A stretch of DNA of 64,000 bases, from assembly GCF_000025325.1 (NCBI RefSeq), contig NC_013743.1, positions 1,178,001 through 1,242,000 of the forward strand, read 5' to 3'. This DNA is from Haloterrigena turkmenica DSM 5511. GTDB taxonomy: Archaea; Halobacteriota; Halobacteria; Halobacteriales; Natrialbaceae. Under the pieces are notes generated by a model. That model was not told the DNA's origin and did no database searches. It saw only the letters and a list, made by a program, of their open reading frames with translations. Shown piece by piece: positions 52,671 through 61,465 of the stretch. Position 1 is the first letter of the stretch. Every line of letters starts with the position of its first letter. The translations under genes and the position numbers were made by a program.

Positions 52671-53816
52671 ATGGACTTCTCACTCTCACCCGAACAGGAG
52701 CAGATCCGCGACATGGTGTCGGAGTTCGTCGACGAAGAGGTCGTCCCGGTCGCTCAGGGGATCGATCACGACGACGAGTTTCCCGCCGACCTCGTGAGCG
52801 AGATGGCCGAACTGGGCCTGATGGGGATGCCGTTCCCCGAGGAGTACGGCGGCGCCGGACTGGACTACCACTCCTACGCGATCGGACTCGAGGAGATCTC
52901 CCGCGGTTCGGGCGGTCTCGGCACGATCGTCGCCGCCCACACGTCGCTGGCCGGGAACATGCTCTACGAGTTCGGCGACGAGTCCCAGAAGGAGGAGTAC
53001 CTGACGCCGCTGGCAGAGGGGCGAGATATCGGCGCGTTCGCGCTCTCGGAAGCGGGCGCGGGTAGCGACGTTCCCGCGATGGATACCGTCGCGGAAAAGG
53101 AGGGCGACGAGTACGTGATCAACGGCGGCAAGCTCTGGATCTCGAACGGCTCCGTCGCCGATACGGTCACCCTCTTCGCGAAGACTGATCCCGACGCGGG
53201 CAACAAGGGCATCACCTCCTTTATCGTCCGTCCCGAGGAGGACGACGGCTTCATCGTCGAGGGAACGGAAGACAAGCTCGGCGACAAGGGCTGTCCCACC
53301 GCGGAGCTCCGATTCGACGAGATGCGAATCCCCGAGTCCCGGCGGCTCGGCGAGGAGGGCGAGGGCTTCGTCCACGCGCTGAAGACGCTCAACGGCGGCC
53401 GGATCACCATCGCCGCCCGCGGCGTCGGTATCGCCCGCGCGGCCTTCGAGGAGGCTCGCGACTACGCCAACGAGCGCGAGCAGTTCGGCCAACCCATCGG
53501 CGAGTTCCAGTCGATTAAGCACAAGCTGGCCGACATGGACACGAAGATCCAGGCCGCGAAGATGCTCATGCACAAAGCGGCGGACAAGAAGATTCGCGGC
53601 GAGAACTACATCAAGGACGCTTCTCAGGCCAAACTCTACGCCTCCGAAGTGAGTCGCGAGGTCGCCAACGAGGGGATTCAGATCCACGGCGGCTACGGCT
53701 ACACCAAGGACTTCGCCGCTCAACGGTTCTACCGCGACGCGAAACTCAACGAGATCTACGAGGGGACCAGCGAAGTGCTGCGGAACACGATCGGCGACCA
53801 GCTGCTCGAGGAGTAG
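52671..53816 (+). CDS. Acyl-CoA dehydrogenase, second copy
   Basis: 381 residues from ATG 52671, where MDFSLSPEQEQIRDMVSEFV is the normal start. Same domain order as the copy at 27484: AHTSLAGNMLYEFG, ALSEAGAGSDVPAMDT, GGKLWISNG, EREQFGQPIGEFQSIKHKLADM and QIHGGYGYTKDF, with EIYEGTSEVLRN near the end holding the catalytic Glu. The mid-chain (VGIARAAFEEARDYA) is most like short/branched-chain enzymes. No ETF or hydratase gene is adjacent. Confidence 0.93.
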   Translation: MDFSLSPEQEQIRDMVSEFVDEEVVPVAQGIDHDDEFPADLVSEMAELGLMGMPFPEEYGGAGLDYHSYAIGLEEISRGSGGLGTIVAAHTSLAGNMLYEFGDESQKEEYLTPLAEGRDIGAFALSEAGAGSDVPAMDTVAEKEGDEYVINGGKLWISNGSVADTVTLFAKTDPDAGNKGITSFIVRPEEDDGFIVEGTEDKLGDKGCPTAELRFDEMRIPESRRLGEEGEGFVHALKTLNGGRITIAARGVGIARAAFEEARDYANEREQFGQPIGEFQSIKHKLADMDTKIQAAKMLMHKAADKKIRGENYIKDASQAKLYASEVSREVANEGIQIHGGYGYTKDFAAQRFYRDAKLNEIYEGTSEVLRNTIGDQLLEE

Positions 53817-53878
53817 GGAGTCCCGCCGATCACCGATCGAGTGTCCGACCGTGCGGCCGTCCGCTCGGACGCGTTCCG

Positions 53879-54523
53879 TCAGTAGAGCGGGCGACTATCG
53901 TCGGCGTCGTCGCTCGAGTGGGGAACGGCGAGCGTCGCGGCGACGTGAGCCAGACCGAACAGCGCGACGGTGATCGCCGCGAGAAGCAGTCCGGAAATCG
54001 GGAGCAAACCGGACGCGGAGGCCGCCAGCAGGCCGACGCTCGCGCCGATCGCCCCGACGTAATACTCGCTGTTCGAACGCGCAACCGATCCTCGAGAGGT
54101 GTCGTCGGTCGATCGGTCGTCGCTAGCGGTCGCGTTCGTCGCGTCGAGATACGGGCGAAAGATCTCGAGTCGATCGGACGGACGGACGATGCCGCGGGGT
54201 TTGTCGTACTCGATGATCCCCTCCTCGTCCAGTTTCGGCAGATGACTCTGGTACAGCGGGATGTAGACGCGCTGGCGCTGGGTCGAGGTCAGGTTTTCGA
54301 CGGTCGTCTCGTTTTCTTTCGCCGCGACGAGTTCGGCGATGTCGCGCATCTTGACGGGGTCCGTTTCCGCTCTGTCCAGCAGATAGGCGATCACGTCTCG
54401 TCTGCGATTCGTCTGGAGGATGTGGAAGATCTCGTCCTGAGAGAGTTCGCGCGGTTCGTCGGATCGTGAATTCCCGGAGGACTCCATCGAAGGGCGGGAT
54501 CGACGTCCTACGTTTCGCACCAT
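53879..54523 (-). CDS. DUF7344 winged-helix regulator with two C-terminal membrane helices
   Basis: About 214 residues from ATG 54523, with ATG 54487 as alternative; the TATA box at 54552-54559 fits the longer one. The winged-helix domain shows DEIFHILQTNRRRDVIAYLL, MRDIAELVAAKENETT and RQRVYIPLYQSHLPKLDEEGIIEY. Two hydrophobic helices (AIGASVGLLAASASGLL and GLLLAAITVALFGLAHVAA) end the chain. It is the closest relative of the regulator at 8548, 45 kb away. Target unknown. Confidence 0.83.
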   Translation of the reverse strand: MVRNVGRRSRPSMESSGNSRSDEPRELSQDEIFHILQTNRRRDVIAYLLDRAETDPVKMRDIAELVAAKENETTVENLTSTQRQRVYIPLYQSHLPKLDEEGIIEYDKPRGIVRPSDRLEIFRPYLDATNATASDDRSTDDTSRGSVARSNSEYYVGAIGASVGLLAASASGLLPISGLLLAAITVALFGLAHVAATLAVPHSSDDADDSRPLY

Positions 54524-55018
54524 TCGGTAATTGAGAAGGAATTTGACCAAACATAAACCTTCTCCACTAATTAGTGAAATTGTTCATACACTGGTTCGCA
54601 ATTGAATCTAGTATGTTGCTGATCGTCCGCGATTACTAACAGATCGTGACTGGCGCCTCGACGTCGGAGGCGTGCGTTAGCAGCAGAGTTCAGAATTCGG
54701 TGTCCGGACTTGTCTCCTCTCCAGAGTCTATGCTTCGGCGTATACGAACTAAATCTAGCCCAAATTTCATATCCGAAATCACCTCATTTCGAGGTAGTGT
54801 TTGCTAAATAACACGATCGGGAGCGGCGTATTTCACGCTATCTCTCTGACTACACCACTGACGGTCGCGGTCAGCGAGAGGACGACGTCGACCTGCAACG
54901 AACTGCGTCGTAGAGAAAGACGAGACGGGCGCAACACCGACCGCAGCCGTCCGGTTTCGACCGTCAGAGACGGTACATTCGTCGACGTGTGGGCGGCGAA
55001 CGAGGACGACCGAACGGG
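54524..55018. other. A+T-rich intergenic region
   Basis: About 495 bases without a gene. It holds the promoter of the DUF7344 gene and two overlapping inverted repeats, CGAAAT/ATTTCG (54774-54791) and ACCTC/GAGGT (54781-54795), which cannot both form in one RNA. Open frames in the GC-richer right half are Arg-rich and unconvincing. Confidence 0.45.
54552..54559 (-). promoter_or_regulatory. TATA box of the DUF7344 gene
   Basis: GGTTTATG on the minus strand, about 32 bases before ATG 54523; the leader would be a few bases. Confidence 0.5.
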
Positions 55019-55318
55019 CTACTCGCTCGAGTCGCCGCCCGCGAGACAGTTCCGAACCCACTCGTAGTGGTCTCGAACCCGCCGCTCGCCGGCCGCGGTG
55101 AGCGCGTAGACGTCGTACAGCCCTTCGGTGTGTTTCTCGACGAAACCCGCGTCCTCGAGCGCCGACAGCGAGCCGTAGAACGACTTCGGATCGAGATGCT
55201 CGTCGTAGTGGGACTCGAGGCGCGACTTCAGCTGCTGACTGCGCAGTTCGCCGTCCTCGGCGCCGGCCAGTAGGAAACAGATGTCGCGGCGGCGACCGCT
55301 CCGGAGCCACTTGCTCAT
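55019..55318 (-). CDS. PadR-like winged-helix regulator
   Basis: 99 residues from ATG 55318. RDICFLLAGAEDGELRSQQLKSRLESHYDEHLDPKSFYGSLSALEDAGFVEKH has the PadR shape: helix-turn-helix followed by a wing with YGSL and LEDAGFVE. The short C-terminal helix (RRVRDHYEWVRNCLAG) would dimerise it. It follows the DUF3267 membrane gene by 53 bases on the same strand and probably shares its transcript. Likely a local repressor; ligand not known. Confidence 0.82.
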   Translation of the reverse strand: MSKWLRSGRRRDICFLLAGAEDGELRSQQLKSRLESHYDEHLDPKSFYGSLSALEDAGFVEKHTEGLYDVYALTAAGERRVRDHYEWVRNCLAGGDSSE

Positions 55319-55371
55319 AGTCCGGTCCTGACGTCGCGGACGCTCGAGCGTTACGGTTCGGCTCGCGGCCG

Positions 55372-56298
55372 TCAGTCGGATCGATCGAGGACGAGAGCGC
55401 GATAGCACTCCCGGGTCCCCGCCCATGCGAGTCCGCCGGCGGCCGCGGCGGCGAGTCCCGTAGTGGTTCCGAACTCGAGGAGGACCGCCCCCGCGCCGGA
55501 AGCGAGTTCGTGGCGGAAGAGGAACCACCGGCTTCCGGGCTCGCCGATCACGACGGTCCCCGAGCCGACGGCCAGCGAGACGAACACCGTCGCGACGAGC
55601 GCGGTCGCGAGCAGCGCCAGCGTCCCGACGGCGCCGACGACGAGCCGCGAGAGGAACCGCATTCCCGGCCGGCGGCCGCCCTCGGCGGGCGTGGAACTCG
55701 AGCCGTAGATCCCGAACCCCTGCGCGTCGCCGTCGGGAAGCGGACCGACGCGGACGTCCGCGGGATACTGCAGGAGGACGCCGGCCATCCAGAGGTCGCC
55801 GATCGAGCCGGCGGCGTTGGCCGCGAGCGGGACGATCACCAGCGACGATGGGTGGACGATCATCGCCGCCAGCCCGACGGCCGTGATTCCGACGAACGGT
55901 GCCAGCAGGGCGACGAGCAACTGGTTGCGCGTGTAGCTCGTCCCGTCGGTCTTCGCGTAGGCGTACGGGAGGACGAAGTACGCGGCGTCGACCCCGTAGC
56001 CGACGTCGCCGCCGTAGCGGGCCATGAAGACGCCGTGGAGCAGTTCGTGGGGGACGACGATCAGCGCGACGAGACCCACCGAGGCGACGAGCCAGGGCAG
56101 TGCGTCCGGGGGTGCGAACACCGGCACGATGATCGGCTCGAGCGAGGTGTCGAGAATCGCCGCGCGGACGTGTCCGAACAGGTAGGCGAAGCCGAAAAAG
56201 CCGACCGCGGAGACGACGACCCACTGGACGGCGACCGACCGCGTGCGTCGGAACGTCGCGATCAGTCGGGGCGACTCGCGAGGCTCCGTCCGGTTCAC
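55372..56298 (-). CDS. Membrane zinc metalloprotease-like protein (DUF3267)
   Basis: About 308 residues from GTG 56298, with GTG 56319 as alternative; the frame is open further upstream but would overlap the plus-strand gene at 56429. Hydrophobic helices lie near residues 25-45 and 60-80, and the HELLH zinc motif follows in VVPHELLHGVFMARYGGD. PYAYAKTDGTSYTRNQLLVALLAPFVGI is the second conserved block. A further pair of helices closes the protein. DUF3267 is related to site-2-type membrane proteases. The regulator gene follows in the same operon. Confidence 0.82.
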   Translation of the reverse strand: MNRTEPRESPRLIATFRRTRSVAVQWVVVSAVGFFGFAYLFGHVRAAILDTSLEPIIVPVFAPPDALPWLVASVGLVALIVVPHELLHGVFMARYGGDVGYGVDAAYFVLPYAYAKTDGTSYTRNQLLVALLAPFVGITAVGLAAMIVHPSSLVIVPLAANAAGSIGDLWMAGVLLQYPADVRVGPLPDGDAQGFGIYGSSSTPAEGGRRPGMRFLSRLVVGAVGTLALLATALVATVFVSLAVGSGTVVIGEPGSRWFLFRHELASGAGAVLLEFGTTTGLAAAAAGGLAWAGTRECYRALVLDRSD

Positions 56299-56428
56299 GA
56301 CCGGAGCCTCTCGCGGCACCGAAAAATCGGTACCGATTCCCGCGCTCGAGCGATTCGGCCCCGGGTTCGGGACCGCAACCGCGAGGGAAATCGATACCTT
56401 CCCGGTTCTCGACCCGCGAGTGGCCGAC

Positions 56429-56740
56429 ATGAACGACGAAACCGACGATCGAACTACCGCGGAGCACGGAATCAAAGCGACATACACGGAGACCGAGTCG
56501 GAACGCCGCCTCGCGTTCGAGGTCACCGACGACGCCGCGGCGGCCCGCCCGGGCGCGACCGCCGCGATCGCCCAGAACATCGAGGGGTACGCCATGCTGA
56601 AGGTGCGTCCGACGGCCGACGGCGACGAACTCGAGCGCTACTACGGGTTCGACATGGCCCTGGACCACGCCGCGGAGTTGCTCGGCGTCGCCCCCCACGA
56701 CCTGCCGGTGCCCGGGGCGGCCGAGGACATGGGGATGTGA
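56429..56740 (+). CDS. Small acidic haloarchaeal protein (DUF7111-like)
   Basis: 103 residues from ATG 56429. IKATYTETESERRLAFEVTDDAAAARPGATAAIAQNIEGYAMLKVRPTADGDELERYYGFDMALDHAAELL is a compact alpha/beta protein that I associate with haloarchaeal DUF7111. It ends in DLPVPGAAEDMGM. No motif or membrane segment. It is divergent from the DUF3267 gene with about 130 bases between. Confidence 0.7.
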   Translation: MNDETDDRTTAEHGIKATYTETESERRLAFEVTDDAAAARPGATAAIAQNIEGYAMLKVRPTADGDELERYYGFDMALDHAAELLGVAPHDLPVPGAAEDMGM

Positions 56741-56831
56741 CCGGCGTCGGTATCTGTTCCCCGCGCGTCGTCTCGAGCCCCCCGTCACGCCGGCACTCTC
56801 CGAGTCGATCCGCCGGTCGACTCGAGCGGAC

Positions 56832-57170
56832 TCAGAGAACGATCGCGTAGACGAACAGCAGCCCGAAGTACCCCAGAATCAGCGCGCCGAGCGCGAACAA
56901 TCGATACCGGCGGACCGCCGGCCGCTCCGCGAGGTAGGCCCGCTCGAAGGCGGCCCGCTCGCGGTCGGAGAGGCGATCCGGGTGATCGAAGCCGCGATGG
57001 AGCGCCTCGAGTCGCCGCTCGCGAAACGGCCGGTCGCAGTAGGGACATCGCGTGGCCGGCTCATCACCCTGGAGATCAGTCACCGAGGCGCCCTGTTCAC
57101 GGTCGGACGGATGGCTCTCGGCCCCGCCCTCGCTCTCTGCGGTCGGCCGCGATCGGTCGGTCGAGTGCAC
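56832..57170 (-). CDS. Zinc-finger protein with C-terminal membrane helices
   Basis: About 112 residues from GTG 57170; GTG 57083 is an alternative and both are low in certainty. CPYCDRPFRERRLEALHRGFDH has the C-x2-C...H...H layout of a single C2H2-like zinc finger. RLFALGALILGYFGLLFVYAIVL is a hydrophobic hairpin at the C-terminus. It is a known small haloarchaeal protein type (DUF7410-like). It lies divergent from the heme synthase gene, whose start region has its own TATA box. Confidence 0.68.
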   Translation of the reverse strand: MHSTDRSRPTAESEGGAESHPSDREQGASVTDLQGDEPATRCPYCDRPFRERRLEALHRGFDHPDRLSDRERAAFERAYLAERPAVRRYRLFALGALILGYFGLLFVYAIVL

Positions 57171-57293
57171 ACTGCCCCCTACGCGATCGTCACGTATTGC
57201 TCTCCGCGTTCGTTTCAGCGATCGCGACTCGAGGGCGATCGGGGCGCCATCTGGCCGCGATCGTATTCCCGGGAAGCGGGACGAAGCGGGAAC

Positions 57294-57302
57294 GATAAAT
57301 AC
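57294..57302 (+). promoter_or_regulatory. TATA box of the heme A/O synthase gene
   Basis: GATAAATAC, about 36 bases before GTG 57334, leaving a short leader of about 10 bases. Confidence 0.5.
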
Positions 57303-57333
57303 GCGGAGTCGAACGGTGTAGACGAGAATAGCC

Positions 57334-58782
57334 GTGGTAACCGAATCAGCGCCGTTTCCCCGTCCGATCGACACTCGACAGCGCTTCTCCGCACTGCTGA
57401 CAGCGACCGCGCTGGGCATCTACCTCCTGTTGATCGTCGGCGCGACGACCTCGCTGACGAACGCCACCGCAGCGTGTTCGACCTGGCCGACCTGTCACGC
57501 GCCCGTCGATCCGCTGAGTCAGACCCAACTCGTCGTCGCGTGGGGCCACCGGATCGCGGCCGTCATCGTCGGCCTGCTCGTCGCCGCGACGGCCGTCACC
57601 GCCGTCCTCGGCGACGTTTCGCGGCGGGTTACGGCGGCGATCGTCCTCGCCGCCGCCCTCTACGTTATTCAGGTCGGCGTCGGCGCCGCGACGGCGATGT
57701 TCGGCTCTGCGGCGATCGTACCCGGCCTCCACCTCTCACTCGGCCTCGTGATCTTCGGGACGGTCGTCATCGCGCTCGCCTGGGACCTCGAGCTCGCGAC
57801 CGGCAGCGACGACGACGCGATCGATCCCGAACCCCTCGAGGAGGGGGCGATCAGCGAGGGCGCGTCCGGCGGCGGCCGCACCCTGCCCGAGGGCGGGCTC
57901 GCTCGAGCGCGGCTCACCGCGTTCGCGTACTTCAAGATGATGAAGCCGCGGCTGATGTGGCTGCTCTGTCTGGTCGCCGCCGCGGGGATGGCACTGGCCG
58001 CCGGGCCGTCGCTCGACCGCTACACGATTCTGGCGACGCTCGGCGGCGGCGTCCTCGCCATCGGCGCCTCGGGGACCTTCAACCACGTCTTGGAACGCGA
58101 CGTCGACCGAAAGATGTCCCGCACGTCGGATCGCCCGCTGGCGACCGACCTGGTCCCCGTTCGCAACGCCTTGGCCTTCGGCGGGCTGTTGACCGTCGCC
58201 TCGCTGAGCGTCTTCCTGACGATTAACCGGCTGGCGGCCGCGCTCGGCCTCGCGGCGATCATCTTCTACAGCGTCGTCTATACGCTCGTCCTCAAGCCCA
58301 ACACCGTCCAGAACACGGTTATCGGCGGGGCCGCGGGCGCGCTCCCAGCGCTGATCGGCTGGGCCGCGGTCACCAACGAGATCGGGCTCCCGGGGCTGGC
58401 GCTCGCGGGCGTGATCTTCCTCTGGACGCCGGCGCACTTCTACAACCTCGCGCTGGCCTACAAGGACGACTACGCCCGCGGCGGCTTCCCGATGATGCCC
58501 GTCGTCCGCGGCGAGACCGAAACGCGAAAGCAGATCATCTACTACCTCGCGGCGACGCTCGTGAGCACGGTCGCGCTGGCCTGGATCACCGACCTTGGCG
58601 CGCTGTACGCCGCCACGGTCGCGGTCTTCGGCGGGATCTTCCTCTGGGCGGCCGTTCGACTCCACTTCGAACAGACCGAGGCCGCGGCGTTCCGGGCGTT
58701 CCACGCCTCGAACGCCTTCCTCGGGGCCGTCCTCGTCGCGGTGCTGGTCGACGCGCTCGTGCTCACCGGGTCGCTGTTCTGA
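57334..58782 (+). CDS. ctaB: Heme A synthase-like / heme O synthase (protoheme IX farnesyltransferase) fusion
   Basis: 482 residues from GTG 57334. The first 150 residues contain four hydrophobic helices with TSLTNATAACSTWPTCHAP and WGHRIAA, which resemble half of a CtaA/COX15 heme A synthase. A Gly/Glu-rich linker (about 155-190) joins it to a full UbiA-type prenyltransferase. There NHVLERDVDRKMSRTSDRPL is the first Asp-rich site and YKDDYARGGFPMMPV the second. The CtaB part farnesylates heme b to heme O for terminal oxidases. Only one CtaA half is present, so heme A formation is uncertain. Confidence 0.88.
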   Translation: MVTESAPFPRPIDTRQRFSALLTATALGIYLLLIVGATTSLTNATAACSTWPTCHAPVDPLSQTQLVVAWGHRIAAVIVGLLVAATAVTAVLGDVSRRVTAAIVLAAALYVIQVGVGAATAMFGSAAIVPGLHLSLGLVIFGTVVIALAWDLELATGSDDDAIDPEPLEEGAISEGASGGGRTLPEGGLARARLTAFAYFKMMKPRLMWLLCLVAAAGMALAAGPSLDRYTILATLGGGVLAIGASGTFNHVLERDVDRKMSRTSDRPLATDLVPVRNALAFGGLLTVASLSVFLTINRLAAALGLAAIIFYSVVYTLVLKPNTVQNTVIGGAAGALPALIGWAAVTNEIGLPGLALAGVIFLWTPAHFYNLALAYKDDYARGGFPMMPVVRGETETRKQIIYYLAATLVSTVALAWITDLGALYAATVAVFGGIFLWAAVRLHFEQTEAAAFRAFHASNAFLGAVLVAVLVDALVLTGSLF

Positions 58783-58877
58783 GACCGCCGACTGGCGGTT
58801 CGAGACGCTTTTGGCCGTACTCGAAATAACGAAACGCGTTCTCGACAGCCCGCACTCGAAACGACGAGTGCTCCGAC

Positions 58878-59882
58878 CTACTCGTCGCTACCGCGGGCCG
58901 CGTCGATCCGCTCGAACTGTTCGTCGCTGAGATCGACCTCGACCGCGCCGACGTTCTCCTCGAGTTGCTCGGGTGTCCGCGCGCCGACGATCGGGACGCA
59001 GGTGAACCGATCCTGGTCCATCAGCCAGCGCAGCGAGACCTGCGCCGGAGAGGCGTCGACTTCCTCGGCGACGGACTCGACGGCCTCGAGGACGTCCCAG
59101 GCCTGCTCGGTCGCGTAGTAGTCGTCGAACATCTCGTCGAGGCTGCCGCGAGAGCCGTCGGGCGCCTCGACGGAGCCGTCCTCGGCGCGGTCGTACTTGC
59201 CCGTCAGGAAGCCGCCCGAAAGCGGCGAGTAGGGACAGACGGCCAGATCCTGGTCGGCGCAGACGTCGAGGTAGTCGCCGACCTCGTCGTACTGGGCCGC
59301 GTTGACCATCGGCTGGGTGACGTCGAATCGCTCGAGGCCCTCGACGTCGCTGGTCCACAGCGCCTTCGTCAGCTGCCAGGCGGCCATCGTCGAGGCGCCG
59401 AGGTAGCGGACTTTCCCCTCGCGGACGAGTTCGGTGAGCGTCTGCATGGTCTCCCGGATCGGCGTGTCCTCGTCCCAGCGGTGGATGTAGTAGACGTCGA
59501 GGTAGTCCGTGCCGAGTCGCTCCAAGGTGCCCTCGATCTGGGCGCGGATGTGCTTGCGGCCGAGCCCGGAGTCGTTCGGGCCGGGCTCGCCCCGGCCGTC
59601 GAAGGGGAAGTAGACCTTCGAGGCGATGACGACGTCCTCGCGGTGGACGTCGCGATCCTCGAGCCACTCGCCGATCCACTCCTCGCTGGTGCCGTTGGGA
59701 TCGCCGTAGACGTTCGCGGTGTCGATGAAGTTGATGCCCTGCTCCCACGCCGCGTCGAGCAGGTCGTGGGCCTCCTCGCGGTCGGTCTCGACGGTCCCGC
59801 CGCTCTCCTTCGCGAAGCGCCAGGTACCGAAACACAGTCTCGAGACGGTCGTGCCCGTGTTACCGAGCGTCGTGTACTCCAT
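58878..59882 (-). CDS. Aldo/keto reductase
   Basis: 334 residues from ATG 59882. TIM-barrel NADPH-dependent reductase: MEYTTLGNTGTTVSRLCFGTWRF, FIDTANVYGDPNGTSEEWIG (with the conserved Asp and Tyr), IASKVYFPF (the Lys), DYLDVYYIHRWDEDTP (the His) give the tetrad. IVGARTPEQLEENVGA is the C-terminal cofactor site. A second aldo/keto reductase lies at 60375. Substrates of this family are broad and not inferable. Confidence 0.9.
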   Translation of the reverse strand: MEYTTLGNTGTTVSRLCFGTWRFAKESGGTVETDREEAHDLLDAAWEQGINFIDTANVYGDPNGTSEEWIGEWLEDRDVHREDVVIASKVYFPFDGRGEPGPNDSGLGRKHIRAQIEGTLERLGTDYLDVYYIHRWDEDTPIRETMQTLTELVREGKVRYLGASTMAAWQLTKALWTSDVEGLERFDVTQPMVNAAQYDEVGDYLDVCADQDLAVCPYSPLSGGFLTGKYDRAEDGSVEAPDGSRGSLDEMFDDYYATEQAWDVLEAVESVAEEVDASPAQVSLRWLMDQDRFTCVPIVGARTPEQLEENVGAVEVDLSDEQFERIDAARGSDE

Positions 59883-59929
59883 GCGCGGCGGTTTCGGCGC
59901 GAACGGCAAAACGGATGGGGAAGCGGCGA

Positions 59930-60355
59930 TCAATACGTGAGAATCTCGAGGTCGTCGATTCGCTCGAAGCGGTCCACGTTGTTCGTCACGACAGGAACGT
60001 CGTGGACGAGAGCAGTGGCAGCGATCATCACGTCTGCGTCTTCGATCGGCGTGCCGTTCCGGTGCAGCGTCGCATTGATCTCTCCAGCGGTCATCGCGCA
60101 TTTGCGATCAAACGGTAACTCTCGAACGTCGGTCAGCAGGTTCTTCACCACGGTTCGCTCGTCCTCGGACGAATCTGCGAGATGAACGCCCTCCCAGAGT
60201 TCCATCACCGTCACCGAGCTCACGTGTGCCGTACCGCGGTTATCGACGGTTCGGACCGCTTCTTCGACCGTTTTCTCGCCCCGCAGCACGTCGATGAGAA
60301 ACGAGGTGCCGAGGATTATTCGAGTGCGTCCGCGATCCGTTCGACGCGCTCTCAC
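59930..60355 (-). CDS. vapC: VapC-like PIN-domain protein, probably degenerate
   Basis: 141 residues if GTG 60355 is used. The PIN domain is nearly complete: TSFLIDVLRGEKTVEEAV, VMELWEGVHLADSSED, DADVMIAATALVHDVPVVTNNVDRFERI. Where the usual start reads MILDTSFLID, here the codons are ATA-ATC-CTC-GGC at 60308-60319. The expected start ATG is ATA and the first catalytic Asp is Gly. Just before it in another frame is ERVERIADALE and a TAA overlapping the ATA, as the end of a VapB antitoxin often does, but no intact vapB is present. It may be a decaying toxin-antitoxin pair. Confidence 0.7.
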   Translation of the reverse strand: MRARRTDRGRTRIILGTSFLIDVLRGEKTVEEAVRTVDNRGTAHVSSVTVMELWEGVHLADSSEDERTVVKNLLTDVRELPFDRKCAMTAGEINATLHRNGTPIEDADVMIAATALVHDVPVVTNNVDRFERIDDLEILTY

Positions 60356-60374
60356 GCGACGGACCCTCGCGGCG

Positions 60375-61364
60375 CTACCAGCGGTGGTGGACGTGCTCCG
60401 CGACGTACTCCTCGTAGACGTCCCGAGCCGCGCCGTGGGCTTGACTCGAGAGCGCGTCGAGGTCCGACGCCGCGGCGTTCGAGCGGACGTGCTCCGGCGA
60501 GGTCGTCCCCGGGATGACCGTCGAGACGGCCTCGTGGTCGAGGATCCAGCGCAGCGTGAACTCGGCCAGCGAGCGGTCGTCGGGGACGTGGGGCTCGAGC
60601 GCCTCGACGGCGTCGTGGCCGGTCTCGTAGGGGACGCCCGCGAACGTCTCGCCGACGTCGAAGGCCTCGCCCTCGCGGTTGAAGTTGCGGTGGTCGTCCT
60701 CGGCGAACTCTTGATCGCGCTCGAGCGCGCCCGTCAGCAGGCCCGAGGCGTAGGGAACGCGGACGATGACGCCGATATCGTTCCGCTTGGCCTGCTCGAA
60801 GAACAGCTCGTTCGGGCGCTGGCGGAACGGGTTGAAGATGATCTGGACCGTCTCGACGACATCGTACTCGATCGCTTTGAGCGCTTCCTCGACCTTCTCG
60901 ACGCTGACGCCCGCGTGGGCGATCTCGCCCTCGTCTTTGAGTCGCTCGAGGGCGTCGAACGTCTCGGGCTGATAATACGCCTCCGTCGGCGGACAGTGCA
61001 ACTGCAAGAGATCCAGCGTCTCCTCGTTGAGGTACTCCTGGCTCCGAGCGACGAACTCGGAGATGTTCTCGTAGTCGTACCGATCCGCCTCGTGGGGATC
61101 GAGTCGCCGGCCGGCCTTCGTCGCGATGAAGACGTCGTCGTGGGCGTCGCGCTCGTCCAAGACGTGGCCGATGTGGCGCTCGCTTCGGCCGTCGCCGTAG
61201 ACGTCCGCCGTGTCGATGAAGTCGATATCTGCATCGATCGCGGCGCGAACGACCTCGCGGCCGGTTTCGTCGTCGACGTCGCCCCAACTGCCGCCGATGT
61301 TCCAGGTGCCGAGGCCGACCTCAGAAACGTCGCGTCCGGTCGAGCCGAGTCGTCGGTGGTTCAT
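60375..61364 (-). CDS. Aldo/keto reductase, second copy
   Basis: 329 residues from ATG 61364. MNHRRLGSTGRDVSEVGLGTWNIGG, FIDTADVYGDGRSERHIG, VFIATKAGRR and LLQLHCPPTEAY give the catalytic Asp, Tyr, Lys and His. RVPYASGLLTGAL and TVIPGTTSPEHVRSN are the cofactor-side motifs. It resembles the first copy in fold but not closely in sequence. Its end lies 19 bases before the VapC-like frame. Upstream, an HTH-10 regulator gene ends 100 bases away on the same strand. Confidence 0.9.
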   Translation of the reverse strand: MNHRRLGSTGRDVSEVGLGTWNIGGSWGDVDDETGREVVRAAIDADIDFIDTADVYGDGRSERHIGHVLDERDAHDDVFIATKAGRRLDPHEADRYDYENISEFVARSQEYLNEETLDLLQLHCPPTEAYYQPETFDALERLKDEGEIAHAGVSVEKVEEALKAIEYDVVETVQIIFNPFRQRPNELFFEQAKRNDIGVIVRVPYASGLLTGALERDQEFAEDDHRNFNREGEAFDVGETFAGVPYETGHDAVEALEPHVPDDRSLAEFTLRWILDHEAVSTVIPGTTSPEHVRSNAAASDLDALSSQAHGAARDVYEEYVAEHVHHRW

Positions 61365-61465
61365 GTGTGTTCGATGCGGATAGTCTCGGGTATGCCTTGC
61401 CTTCGGGGCAATCCGGGCGGCACGATCCCGCGACCTCGCGACGATGCCGCGACAGACCGTCGCTC

